Assembly (NCBI GenBank): GCA_002428385.1
Contig: DIWB01000027.1
Location: 17,137-81,136 of the forward strand
Direction: 5' to 3'
From: Bacteroidales bacterium UBA6117
Lineage (GTDB): Bacteria > Bacteroidota > Bacteroidia > Bacteroidales > VadinHA17
Length of the DNA stretch: 64,000 nucleotides
This document shows, in pieces, positions 26,753-35,989 of the stretch. The notes under the pieces were generated by a model. It was not told the origin of the DNA. It did no database searches and saw only the letters and a list, made by a program, of their open reading frames with translations. Position 1 is the first letter of the stretch, and each line of letters begins with the position of its first letter. Both the position numbers and the translations under genes were made by a program.

Positions 26753-27487
26753 TTAAAACCTGATAACGCCCCCTGCGGATTCCCTGTCGAGAAAAAGATG
26801 CCAGTCGGGGTGTTGCTTAAGCATGGTTGCAGGCACCATTCTGTTCAGGCTTTCAGAAAGAGTAAGCCTGACGGCCTCAGCCTTTGCCTGGTGAGGAACA
26901 ACTGAAATTATTGTCCTGCATTGCATTATCTGCCATACACTCATCGACACAGCCATATCGGGGACCTCCCCGGGCGATCCGAACCAGCCTTCGTTAACCT
27001 GCTGGAGTTTGCATTCCTTATTAAGCTTTACCGTGATGTAGACTTCCCTGGTGTCGAAATCAGCAGGAGGGTCGTTGAATGCAACATGCCCGTTGACACC
27101 TATTCCGATAATTCCCAGGTCGATGGGTTTATTCCGGATAGAACCGGTAAGTTCGCTTATCAGGTTGTCAATATTTCCCTCGACATCGATGCTGTGGAAG
27201 CGTTTCACCGGGACAAGGTTAATGAATCTCTCGTAAAGGTACCTTCTGAAGCTTGCCTTGTGAGTAACAGGTATTCCGATATATTCATCAAGATGGAACA
27301 CTTCAACCTTTTGCCAGTTGACATTGCGCATCACCAGTTCCCTGAACATTTCAAACTGGGAACTGCCAGTTGCTACCACCATCCTTGCCTCACCCTTCGT
27401 GTTGATGATTTCGTTCAATTTTGCAGAAATCACCTCTGCGGAATGTGAGCCCAGTTCATTTGCATCGTTGGAAACATAAATCTTCAT
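26753..27487 (-). CDS. nagB: Glucosamine-6-phosphate deaminase
   Basis: A 244-residue cytosolic enzyme converting glucosamine-6-P to fructose-6-P and ammonia. Family motifs are FHLDEYIGIP (catalytic Asp) and GIGVNGHVAFNDPP (Asp/His relay). It is the first gene of the nagB-nagA-symporter operon. It lacks the C-terminal extension that forms the allosteric site in the longer E. coli enzyme, so it is probably not GlcNAc-6-P activated. Confidence 0.95.
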   Translation of the reverse strand: MKIYVSNDANELGSHSAEVISAKLNEIINTKGEARMVVATGSSQFEMFRELVMRNVNWQKVEVFHLDEYIGIPVTHKASFRRYLYERFINLVPVKRFHSIDVEGNIDNLISELTGSIRNKPIDLGIIGIGVNGHVAFNDPPADFDTREVYITVKLNKECKLQQVNEGWFGSPGEVPDMAVSMSVWQIMQCRTIISVVPHQAKAEAVRLTLSESLNRMVPATMLKQHPDWHLFLDRESAGGVIRF

Positions 27488-27637
27488 GACAATAATTTTT
27501 CAAACTACAAATATCACATCACAGGTGTTTCCGAAATGTGAAAAATATCTAAAATCAAGACTGGATCAGCAATTGCATAAAAATAGAATTTAATATTCAC
27601 AAACCAATTCTTTATCTTCACCAAAATTTTATTTCTG

Positions 27638-29854
27638 ATGTCACGATACTCAATATTTGTAATCCTTCTTCTACTGTTAAATTCAGAAGGTTCTGTCCTA
27701 AGTCAGATCAGGGCCGTCAACAGGGATAAATACCGGATCCACATCAATAAAACCGACAGGCCTTTCAGTATCGACGGGGTCCTGGATGAGGAGCCATGGT
27801 CGTCAGCCGAGCGGGCATGGGAGTTTCAGCGCGTGACCCCGACCGACACAGGATATCCTGTTGCAAAAACTGAAGTGATGCTTACCTACGACAAGTCAAA
27901 CCTGTATCTGGGAATAATCTGTCACGATCCCACTCCGGGAAAGAGGCCGGTAGAATCGCTGCGAAGGGATTTCGGTTTCTCCAACAATGACAACTTCATG
28001 TTTTTCCTGAACACATACAACGACCTCACAAACGGCTTTGCGTTCGGAATATCGGCAGCAGGGGCACAGACTGAGGGATTGCAGTATGAAGGCACCAAGG
28101 TAGATTACAGCTGGGACATCAAATGGAAGTCGGAAGTGAAGAGTTATGACGACAAATGGGTTACCGAGGTCAGTATCCCGTTCAGGAGCCTGAGGTACTT
28201 CGAGGGGGACACGGCATGGGGGATAAATTTCGGACGGCTCGACCTCAAGAATAATGAGAAATCTGCCTGGGCTCCCATGCCCCGTCAGTTTCCGCACTGC
28301 TCGCTTCCATTCGTCGGAACTCTTATCTGGGATGAACCCAGGGACAAGGCCGGACTGCGCTTTTCACTGATACCTTATGCCACGGCGAAGGTCACGCGCG
28401 ACTTCGAGGCCGGAGAAGCCACCTTATGGAAATGGAATGCAGGGGTGGATGCAAAGATGATCCTCTCGACATCCCTCAACCTCGATCTGACGCTGAATCC
28501 TGATTATTCGCAGGTGGAGGTGGATAAGCAGCAGACAAATCTAGACAGGTATGAGCTCTTTTTCCCAGAAAAGAGGCAGTTTTATCTTGAAAACAGCGAC
28601 CTTTTTGCAAGTCTCGGAACCGACAGGGTAAGGCCTTTCTTTTCAAGAAGGATAGGTCTCGACAATCCGGTCCTGGCCGGGGCAAGGCTAAGCGGAAATC
28701 TTGGCGACAGGTGGAGGATCGGCATAATGGACATCCAGACGGGAAAAAATGATGGGGTTCACGCGGCCAACTACATGGTGGCTGCCCTCCAGAGGCAGGT
28801 TTTCAGCAGGTCGAGCGTAACAGGATTCCTGATAAACAAGCAGGTGATGAACACCGAAGACGACGAAACCTTTACCGGGAACAAGTATAACAGGGTGGCA
28901 GGACTCGAATATAACCTTGCCACACCCGACAACAGGTGGAATGGCAAGGTATATTACCATCAGAACCTTGTAGAAAATCTCACTCTAAGAGATGCAGCAA
29001 TGGCCGGCAATATTACTTATTCAACTCCTTTCGTGACGGCGTCAGTCAATCAGGCCCTTACAGGTTCGGGATACAATGCCGAGACGGGATACGTAAGGAG
29101 AATGGGTTATTACCAGCTGAACGGATCGTTCCAGTACAAATTCTTTCCTGAAAGCAAAAGCATTATCAGTCATGGGCCTGTCCTGAAGCTCGACACCTAC
29201 CTTGATCCCTATAACTCATTCTCGCTCACCGACAGGGAAACAAACCTTATGTACAGGATCGACTTTCTTAACAAGAGCTCCTTTTCGGTAGATGCAAAGG
29301 AGAATTACATAAAACTACTTCAACCGTTTGATCCCACCAACACCGGAGGGCTTAAGCTGCCGGCCGCAGAGGATTTCAGCTGGAATGAAATAGGCGTCAC
29401 CTACGTCTCGGACAACCGCAAGATGTTAAATTTTTCTCTTACAGCGAGGTACGGAGGGTATTATAACGGCGACCGGCTAACCCTGAACGGAGAGGTGAAT
29501 TACCGGGTACAGCCTTATGGCAGCCTTGCTCTGGTCACCACCTACAACGATATTGAGCTGCCCGATCCCTACAACAGCGCCAGACTCCTTCTGATTGGTC
29601 CCAGATTCGACTTCACCTTCACCGACGACCTGTTCTTTACAAGTTTTATACAGTATAACAACCAGATCGACAACCTGAATCTCAACCTTCGCTTCCAATG
29701 GAGGTTTGCTCCGGTATCAGACTTGTTCATTGTGTATACTGAAAACTCCTGGGCCGGCGATATACTCAACAACAGCTTTGGCAGTCCATATGCCGGAGAC
29801 CTGCGGTCGAAAAACCGCGGCCTTGTGGTGAAGTTATCTTACTGGTTCAACTAA
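27638..29854 (+). CDS. DUF5916/CBM9-like outer membrane protein
   Basis: A 738-residue protein with signal peptide. The N-terminal part (about 35-215) is a carbohydrate-binding family 9-like beta-sandwich: FSIDGVLDEEPWSSAERA and WVTEVSIPFRSLRYF. The remainder is DUF5916, predicted to be an outer membrane beta-barrel (LNPDYSQVEVDKQQTNLDRY, ELFFPEKRQFYLENSDLF and later aromatic/polar alternating strands to the C-terminus LSYWFN). These are common in Bacteroidota but functionally undefined. It is divergent from nagB, with 150 bp between them, so co-regulation with amino-sugar use is possible but unproven. Confidence 0.85.
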   Translation: MSRYSIFVILLLLLNSEGSVLSQIRAVNRDKYRIHINKTDRPFSIDGVLDEEPWSSAERAWEFQRVTPTDTGYPVAKTEVMLTYDKSNLYLGIICHDPTPGKRPVESLRRDFGFSNNDNFMFFLNTYNDLTNGFAFGISAAGAQTEGLQYEGTKVDYSWDIKWKSEVKSYDDKWVTEVSIPFRSLRYFEGDTAWGINFGRLDLKNNEKSAWAPMPRQFPHCSLPFVGTLIWDEPRDKAGLRFSLIPYATAKVTRDFEAGEATLWKWNAGVDAKMILSTSLNLDLTLNPDYSQVEVDKQQTNLDRYELFFPEKRQFYLENSDLFASLGTDRVRPFFSRRIGLDNPVLAGARLSGNLGDRWRIGIMDIQTGKNDGVHAANYMVAALQRQVFSRSSVTGFLINKQVMNTEDDETFTGNKYNRVAGLEYNLATPDNRWNGKVYYHQNLVENLTLRDAAMAGNITYSTPFVTASVNQALTGSGYNAETGYVRRMGYYQLNGSFQYKFFPESKSIISHGPVLKLDTYLDPYNSFSLTDRETNLMYRIDFLNKSSFSVDAKENYIKLLQPFDPTNTGGLKLPAAEDFSWNEIGVTYVSDNRKMLNFSLTARYGGYYNGDRLTLNGEVNYRVQPYGSLALVTTYNDIELPDPYNSARLLLIGPRFDFTFTDDLFFTSFIQYNNQIDNLNLNLRFQWRFAPVSDLFIVYTENSWAGDILNNSFGSPYAGDLRSKNRGLVVKLSYWFN

Positions 29855-29867
29855 GAGCCGGATCAGG

Positions 29868-30479
29868 TCACTTGATCAGAAAATCCAGGAGGGGTTTATC
29901 TCCGATATAAGCTACCAGATGGTCGTTGCGCTTCAGAGGGCCTACGCCCGATGGTGTCCCGGTGAAAATAAGGTCGCCCGTTTTCAGGGTGAAGTATTGG
30001 GAAATGTATGAAATCATCTCATCGACTCCGAATATCATGTCGGATGTGTTTCCATGCTGAACTATCTTGTCATTTATCTCAAGGCGGAAATCCAGGTTTC
30101 TGATGTCGCCGGCTGAGCTCACCGGGATGAAATCGCCTATAGGGGCCGAACCGTCAAATCCCTTTGAAATCTCCCACGGGAGCATCGATTTTGAAAGCCT
30201 GGTCTGGATATCGCGTGCCGTTATGTCAATTCCTGCCGTAATCTCATCATAATATCTCGAAGCAAATTTCGGTGAGATCGATTTTCCAAGTTTCGATATC
30301 TTCACCACCACTTCGAGTTCATACTGGATATCATTCGAAAAACCGGGAAGAAAGAAAGGCTTGTTTTTCTTCAGAAGTGATGAGTCGGGTTTCATGAAAA
30401 CCACCGGTTCGACCGGATACGGCCTGCCCATCTCGATGGCATGCCTGCGATAGTTCATCCCGATACAGATAATTTTCAT
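29868..30479 (-). CDS. Fumarylacetoacetate hydrolase-family protein
   Basis: A 203-residue protein from ATG 30479 (MKIICIGMNYRRHA), chosen because it follows the upstream stop by 1 bp and begins at the family's conserved start; a longer frame to 30557 would overlap the upstream gene. The FAH fold is shown by FMKPDSSLL, YELEVVVKISK (Glu metal ligands), ITAGIDITARDIQ and GDLIFTGTPSGVGPL. Members are metal-dependent C-C hydrolases, decarboxylases or tautomerases of 2-oxoacids; here the substrate is unknown. Confidence 0.9.
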   Translation of the reverse strand: MKIICIGMNYRRHAIEMGRPYPVEPVVFMKPDSSLLKKNKPFFLPGFSNDIQYELEVVVKISKLGKSISPKFASRYYDEITAGIDITARDIQTRLSKSMLPWEISKGFDGSAPIGDFIPVSSAGDIRNLDFRLEINDKIVQHGNTSDMIFGVDEMISYISQYFTLKTGDLIFTGTPSGVGPLKRNDHLVAYIGDKPLLDFLIK

Positions 30480-30480
30480 T

Positions 30481-31257
30481 TTACAGTTGTCCTTTGCCGA
30501 ATGACCTGAGTTTGATTTCAGTGAGGATCTTCTTTGTATAGAGCGGAAAATCACCATTCATCATCCATGAATAATATGACGGATCGTCCCTGAAGACATT
30601 CTCCACCGGTTTACCCTTGTGCTTACCGAAATTAAACACTTCCACGCCGTTCTCATCATAGATTATGCGTCCGGCAAAATCGACCAGGCTGTTGTATGCA
30701 CAGAAGTCGGCAAGTTTTTCCACATCGTTCTCCAGATCGCTGTACCTGTCGAGCTGCGACTTAAGAACCTCGTAAGTGGCTTGCGTATCTGCCTTTGAGC
30801 TGTGTGCGTTTTCAAGTTCCCTGTCGCAATAAAACTTGTAGGCTGCCGAAAGTGTCCTCTGCTCCTTCCTGTGAAAGATGACCTGGACGTCGACATATTT
30901 CCTTTTAAGGAAACTGAAGTCAATATTCGCTCTAAGAAACTCTTCGGCAAGAACGGGAATATCGAACTTTATTGCATTGAATCCGGCAAGATCAGTTCCT
31001 TCGAGGAAAGCGGCAAGATTTTTTGCAATCTCCCTGAATTTAGGAGAGTCAGCTACATCTTCATCCTTTATTCCATGGATTGCGGTTGACCTTGGGGGTA
31101 TGGGCATCTCAGGATTTATCCTTGAGATCAGCCATTCCTCGCTTCCGTTAGGATTTATCTTGAGAACTGATATTTCGACAATACGATCGCTTGAAACGTT
31201 AATTCCTGTTGTTTCGAGATCGAGAAAGGCTATGGGCCTGCGGAGATTAAGTTTCAA
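30481..31257 (-). CDS. DnaQ-like 3'-5' exonuclease (DEDDh)
   Basis: A 258-residue nuclease resembling the Pol III epsilon proofreading domain. Motifs: FLDLETTGI near residues 12-20, HGIKDEDV near 60, FNAIKFDIPVLAEEF near 95 and HSSKADTQATYE near 152. The C-terminal part (about 175-258) is an additional domain with the QVENVFRDDPSYYSWM-like segment typical of Bacteroidota exonucleases of this group. It begins 3 bp after dnaN, so clamp and exonuclease are co-expressed. Confidence 0.9.
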   Translation of the reverse strand: MKLNLRRPIAFLDLETTGINVSSDRIVEISVLKINPNGSEEWLISRINPEMPIPPRSTAIHGIKDEDVADSPKFREIAKNLAAFLEGTDLAGFNAIKFDIPVLAEEFLRANIDFSFLKRKYVDVQVIFHRKEQRTLSAAYKFYCDRELENAHSSKADTQATYEVLKSQLDRYSDLENDVEKLADFCAYNSLVDFAGRIIYDENGVEVFNFGKHKGKPVENVFRDDPSYYSWMMNGDFPLYTKKILTEIKLRSFGKGQL

Positions 31258-31260
31258 TTG

Positions 31261-32391
31261 TCAGGCGTTTATCATCATTGGCATGAGAAGCATGAGAAGA
31301 TCTTCCGACTCATTTTCGGATTCCCCGGGCAGGAACAATCCGGCCCTGGTGGGATCAGCCAGTTCAATCATGACATCCTGAGAGGCCATATTTGAAAGAA
31401 TTTCAAGGAGGAACACCGATTTGAATCCTATTTCAAGATCCTCTCCTTCATACTGGCATTTGATCTTCTCGTAAGCTGATATTGAGAAGTCGATATCCTG
31501 TGCCGAAACCGTCATCTGGTTGCCTTTAAGCTGGAGCTTGACAAGGTTGCTTGCCTGGTTTGAAAAGACGGACACCCTTCTGAGGGTATTGTAAAACTCG
31601 ACACGATCGACCGTGACCTTCCGCGGGTTATTCTTGGGAATCACCGAATTGTAATTGGGATAATTGCCTTCCACAAGCCTGCAGACCACCCTGTAGTCGT
31701 TCAGGTTGAAGAAAGCATTTTTATCATCGAACTCAACAGTGACAGCACCCTCTTCCTTTGGCAGGATATTTCTCAGCAGGGAGGCCGGTTTCTTTGGAAG
31801 GATGAAAGATGAATTATCGTCGGCATGAGTGTCGCTGCACTGATATCTTACCAGTTTATGCGCATCAGATGCCACAAAGGTAATCTTATCCGTTGAAGCC
31901 TCAACGAAGATACCTCCCATCACCGGTCTGAGTTCATCGTCGGCAGTTGCAAAGAGTGTCCTGTTGATTCCGGCCAGCATCACGTCAGCATTGATAACGA
32001 ATGAGAATTTTTTCTCCTTCCTGATGGCAGGGAGTGCAGGAAAATCGATGCCATTCTGACCTACCACATTGAATTTTCCGTTCTCGGAAGTGATAACTAC
32101 GGCAAGTGTATCCAGGTTAATGTCGAATGAAAGCGGCTGAACTGAGAATTCCTTGAGGGTGTCGAGCAGAATCCTTGCCGGAAGGGCTATGATACCGTCA
32201 CCCGTGGCATTCTCGAGCTTCATCCTTGTGATCAGCGTCGATTCAAGATCTGATGCCGTTATTTCAAGATCGTTGCCTGAAAGATTAAAAAGAAAATTAT
32301 CAAGGATCGGCAAGGTGTTTTTGGAGCTGATCACCCTGCTTATGGCCTGCAAATGACCTAGTAACTCTGTGCTGGATACAACAAATTTCAT
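31261..32391 (-). CDS. dnaN: DNA polymerase III sliding clamp (beta subunit)
   Basis: A 376-residue protein with the three-domain clamp pattern: MKFVVSSTELLGHLQAISRV at the start, NTLPILDNFLF and SDLESTLITRM early, and LLMLLMPMMINA at the end (the C-terminal MPM family ending). It forms the ring that tethers the polymerase to DNA. Not next to dnaA here; it is in a block with gldFG and the DnaQ-like exonuclease. Confidence 0.97.
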   Translation of the reverse strand: MKFVVSSTELLGHLQAISRVISSKNTLPILDNFLFNLSGNDLEITASDLESTLITRMKLENATGDGIIALPARILLDTLKEFSVQPLSFDINLDTLAVVITSENGKFNVVGQNGIDFPALPAIRKEKKFSFVINADVMLAGINRTLFATADDELRPVMGGIFVEASTDKITFVASDAHKLVRYQCSDTHADDNSSFILPKKPASLLRNILPKEEGAVTVEFDDKNAFFNLNDYRVVCRLVEGNYPNYNSVIPKNNPRKVTVDRVEFYNTLRRVSVFSNQASNLVKLQLKGNQMTVSAQDIDFSISAYEKIKCQYEGEDLEIGFKSVFLLEILSNMASQDVMIELADPTRAGLFLPGESENESEDLLMLLMPMMINA

Positions 32392-32466
32392 ATTATAACG
32401 GATTTAATTACTTCTTCAATTTCGCAACTATCAATATTACAAAAAAAACATTTATCCTCAAACAAA

Positions 32467-33444
32467 TTATTGCCCGGGAAGGAAATATGAGCGCTTTTTG
32501 ATAATAGGATCGATATCCGCAAATTTAACAACAAAAAATTCCGATTCCCCCTGCTTCCGGGCCCACATCCTGTCTGTGTCATCCCTTACTGAATCCTGTT
32601 CCGTTATCGTGCGTTTCCACAGATTTATCAGGCTCCTCTCCCCTTCCGAACTTAATACTGTAACCCTGTACAACGGCTGTTCGCCCGACAGGCCTGCCTT
32701 CTCCGCCTCCGTCAGTTCAGGAGCCCATGATTCAAAGGGCACCCGCGTGAAATAGGAAATATACCTCAAAACACGGGAGGTATCCCAGCCTGTCAGTTCC
32801 CTGTCGTTTCCTAAAAGTGAAGGAATGCCGCCTGCGTATTTTATCATGAATGAAGATGATGTGTCGGACAGATTCTCGAAGGTCACCGAATGAATCTCCG
32901 ATGGCTGCAGGCTGAACACTGTATATGGCTGCCAGAAAAGTTCGTTTACAGTGAATGCCGATCCGATCTCTGCCTCGCTGCCGGGAACTGAAACGATGTA
33001 TGGCTTCGATCCGGGCTTCAGCTTCATTATGTTTCCATACTGATTTGAAGCTGTTTTATAAACCAGGAATGAACTAAGCAATTTATTCTTTTCATAGACT
33101 TTCACGGCTACAGGCTCGATTCCCATCGATGTGATTCCGGAATTGAACAGCTCTTCCGACACTGGCGATTTGATCTGCATTTCTGTAAGTATCCTTGTGA
33201 TGAAAAGAATACTGCTTCGTCTGGCCGGCTGTTTCCCGTTTACAAGCCACTCTTCGCCCTCTTCCCTGAGGGTAAGGGTGTTATTCCCCGACGTGAACTC
33301 AATCCTTGTGATCCTTTCAACCGGTCTGGCAGCAAACGAGGTATTGCTGCCGCCAAATGGTTTCCTGTCCCTCAGAAGAAGGATCATCAGAAAAATAATG
33401 ACGGCCGCACCAATGATATACAGAACTGCCTTACGCTTCATCAT
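32467..33444 (-). CDS. DUF4340-containing membrane-anchored protein
   Basis: A 325-residue protein from ATG 33444. This start overlaps the upstream gldFG stop in an ATGA (4 bp), a sign of translational coupling; a further upstream start at 33477 exists but is unlikely. One membrane helix at about 6-23 is followed by a periplasmic part with two DUF4340-type repeats (FTSGNNTLTLREEGEEWLVNG; IHSVTFENLSDTSSSFMIK). DUF4340 genes commonly sit next to GldG-type ABC proteins. Function unknown. Confidence 0.85.
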   Translation of the reverse strand: MMKRKAVLYIIGAAVIIFLMILLLRDRKPFGGSNTSFAARPVERITRIEFTSGNNTLTLREEGEEWLVNGKQPARRSSILFITRILTEMQIKSPVSEELFNSGITSMGIEPVAVKVYEKNKLLSSFLVYKTASNQYGNIMKLKPGSKPYIVSVPGSEAEIGSAFTVNELFWQPYTVFSLQPSEIHSVTFENLSDTSSSFMIKYAGGIPSLLGNDRELTGWDTSRVLRYISYFTRVPFESWAPELTEAEKAGLSGEQPLYRVTVLSSEGERSLINLWKRTITEQDSVRDDTDRMWARKQGESEFFVVKFADIDPIIKKRSYFLPGQ

Positions 33445-35858
33445 AACGATTTTGAATACTTGATTCTTCTCCTCCATCCGAAAAGAAAACCGGCAACAAG
33501 AACAAGCACTACCGGTCCCGCTATATTAACAGTCTGCCAGAACATTCTCCTGTTTTTTACTTCGTTGCCGTCGAGCAGCCTCAGCTTCAACTCCCTGGAT
33601 CTCAGCTCCATGATACCATGGTCGTCGACAAGGTAATTGAGACAATTGAGAATGAAGTCCCTGTTTCCGAACATCTCAAGAGTGTATCTGTCCTGGCCCA
33701 GCGGCAATGGTGTTTCGACAGTTCCGCTTCTCCTAACCTCATTTCTGATAATATCGCCGTCAGCCACAACTATCATTTTTGTAGGCACGCTTTCTTCCCG
33801 GACCCGGATACCTGGTTCGTTTACCAGATTTTCAGTAGGTCTGTTCCTGAAAGCTGACGGGAACACTCCTTCGAGCAGGACCGCCACCGGCAGACCTGAC
33901 CTGTTGAAGGATCCTTCTTCGGGAACCATCTCGGCTTCCCTGAGGCTTATGAAGAATGGAGGCGATAAGGTCCGGCTTAGTCCGGAGGTTGAAAGCAGGA
34001 TGCTTTTTCTGATATTTCCATCAAGTCCCACAGTATCTATGTAGTTGGAAAACTCTCCCTTAACCCTGTTTATATTCCTGGTTACCGGATGGTCGGGGTA
34101 TGGAGTAAGCAGAGGGTAATAGAGCCAGGGAACTGAAACCGGCTGCTGCCTGACCCCGCCGCTCGAGAGTATAAGCCTGATCCGGGCACACTCGACATCC
34201 TGGACTATCTGCGCGTTGACCCTTACACCATATCTGAATATCTGATCCTCAAGATTCAGAGGCCTGTAGATTGCAGCTGTCTCGCCCATCACAAGGCTGT
34301 CGGCATATACATTCACCTCTTCCAGGAGCCACAGCACCTTTCCTCCGTTCATTATGTACTGATCGAGTACGAACTTGTCGCTCTCACTGAATTCCTTTTG
34401 CGGCCCGGCAATGACGATCGCTGAATATCTGTCGAGGATGCCGGGGGTTCCGCCGATAACACCCCTGTCAACGGTAAAGAACCTTGCCATATGGTATATT
34501 ATGTCTGCTACTCCCGTCTCCGGAATTTCATCATGCCCTTCGATAAATGCCACCTTGTAGATGGTGTCGGAGCTGAGCGTGGCCATTGGCTGTATCAGCT
34601 CATATTCAAGCCCTTCGGCAGAATGAAGAAGATTTTCCTCAGCCGTCATGGTTGGATTGTTCTTCAGAAAATTTACGGGCACTTCAATGCCGTTGTAATT
34701 GACGATCATCCCCGGAAAAATGATTTTCTGGCTTGATCCTCCCTCCTGGTCACTGTCCTGAATATTCACCGGATTAAGTCCCTTTTCAAGCAGCGACTGG
34801 TAAAGCGCATCCCGTTTCTCCGGATCGTTGCTTTCCGACGGGTTGATGAAATCATAATCAACTTTCCTGCCTGAGAATATTCTGAACTCATCCAGCATTT
34901 CACTCACCGATCGTTTCAGCCGTTTAAAGGGGATAGGCATTTCACCATCGAGGTAGACCTGAACAAAGATGTCATTCTTTATTTCTGAAAGTACCTTCCT
35001 TGTCGGTTCGGAGAGGGTGTAGCGCTTGTCTTCGGTCAGATCGGCCCGAAGTCTCAGAAATGAAACCGCGACAGCTGCAATTATAACGGCGGCAACGGTC
35101 AGCCCGAAACGAAACCAGTTGCGTTTCTCATGATTTCTCGAAAGAAGGACTATCCGTGTTGCCTCATTGAAAAGAATGACCACCGCGACAAAATATGCAA
35201 TATCCCTTATGTCTATCACTCCCCTGCTCATCGACTTGTAGTGCTCATTGATGCCGAGTCCGATAACAAATTCATCGATATTCCTCAGGCCCGGCAGATA
35301 GGCGAAAGCGTCGAAACCCATGAAAAGGAACAGTGAGATCAGCGCTGCAATAATAAAGGCAACAACCTGGTTTTCGGTGAGCGATGATGCAAAAAGGCCC
35401 GCCGATGCATAAACTGCAGCCAGGAAGAACAATCCGATGAATGCTCCGATTGTGCCTCCCTTGTCGAGATTTCCGGGGGTTTCGCCCAGCAGGTGAACTG
35501 AGATATAATATAAAACGCCCGGTACCAGCGCAAGCAATACCAGTGCAACGGCAGCAAGGTACTTACCGTAAACTATCCCCCGCTCGGTCACAGGTTTTGA
35601 GTACAGCAGTTCCATCGTTCCCAGCCTCTTCTCCTCTGCAATCATCTTCATCGTTACAGCAGGGACAAGGAATAAAAATATCCAGGGCGACAACAGGAAC
35701 AGAGTATCGAGACCAGCATAGCCGCTGTCGAGAATGTTCCATTCTCCGGGCAGCACCCACATAAACAGCGAATTTATAAGCAGGAAGACGATTATGACTA
35801 TGTATCCTGTAAGATTGCTGAAAAATCCGGTTATCTCCTTTCTGAATATTGCGAACAT
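33441..35858 (-). CDS. gldFG: Fused GldF-GldG ABC transporter membrane protein
   Basis: An 805-residue protein. Residues about 1-240 are a GldF-like ABC-2 permease (six helices; PAVTMKMIAEEKRLGTMELL and SKPVTERGIVYGKYLA). After a linker, residues about 250-790 are GldG-like (DUF7088/ABC-type uncharacterised region; DFINPSESNDPEKRDALYQS) with a C-terminal helix near 775-795. In gliding Flavobacteriia gldF and gldG are separate genes and need GldA; here they are one polypeptide and no ATPase gene is adjacent. The role in non-gliding Bacteroidales is unclear. Confidence 0.88.
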   Translation of the reverse strand: MFAIFRKEITGFFSNLTGYIVIIVFLLINSLFMWVLPGEWNILDSGYAGLDTLFLLSPWIFLFLVPAVTMKMIAEEKRLGTMELLYSKPVTERGIVYGKYLAAVALVLLALVPGVLYYISVHLLGETPGNLDKGGTIGAFIGLFFLAAVYASAGLFASSLTENQVVAFIIAALISLFLFMGFDAFAYLPGLRNIDEFVIGLGINEHYKSMSRGVIDIRDIAYFVAVVILFNEATRIVLLSRNHEKRNWFRFGLTVAAVIIAAVAVSFLRLRADLTEDKRYTLSEPTRKVLSEIKNDIFVQVYLDGEMPIPFKRLKRSVSEMLDEFRIFSGRKVDYDFINPSESNDPEKRDALYQSLLEKGLNPVNIQDSDQEGGSSQKIIFPGMIVNYNGIEVPVNFLKNNPTMTAEENLLHSAEGLEYELIQPMATLSSDTIYKVAFIEGHDEIPETGVADIIYHMARFFTVDRGVIGGTPGILDRYSAIVIAGPQKEFSESDKFVLDQYIMNGGKVLWLLEEVNVYADSLVMGETAAIYRPLNLEDQIFRYGVRVNAQIVQDVECARIRLILSSGGVRQQPVSVPWLYYPLLTPYPDHPVTRNINRVKGEFSNYIDTVGLDGNIRKSILLSTSGLSRTLSPPFFISLREAEMVPEEGSFNRSGLPVAVLLEGVFPSAFRNRPTENLVNEPGIRVREESVPTKMIVVADGDIIRNEVRRSGTVETPLPLGQDRYTLEMFGNRDFILNCLNYLVDDHGIMELRSRELKLRLLDGNEVKNRRMFWQTVNIAGPVVLVLVAGFLFGWRRRIKYSKSL

Positions 35859-35989
35859 CTTATTCTTATTGACCTGTTTATACTCCTGTCCGATGATGAT
35901 AATTAATAAACCCTGTAATTTCAGTTAAAACCAGGAAAACCATAAACCCGATGCGAGGGATGTGTTTTTGATTATCGGTGCAAAAATAA

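Noticed and set aside
26921..27448. A 175-residue plus-strand frame opposite nagB
   Set aside because: Shadow of nagB; nagB carries its catalytic motifs on the minus strand.
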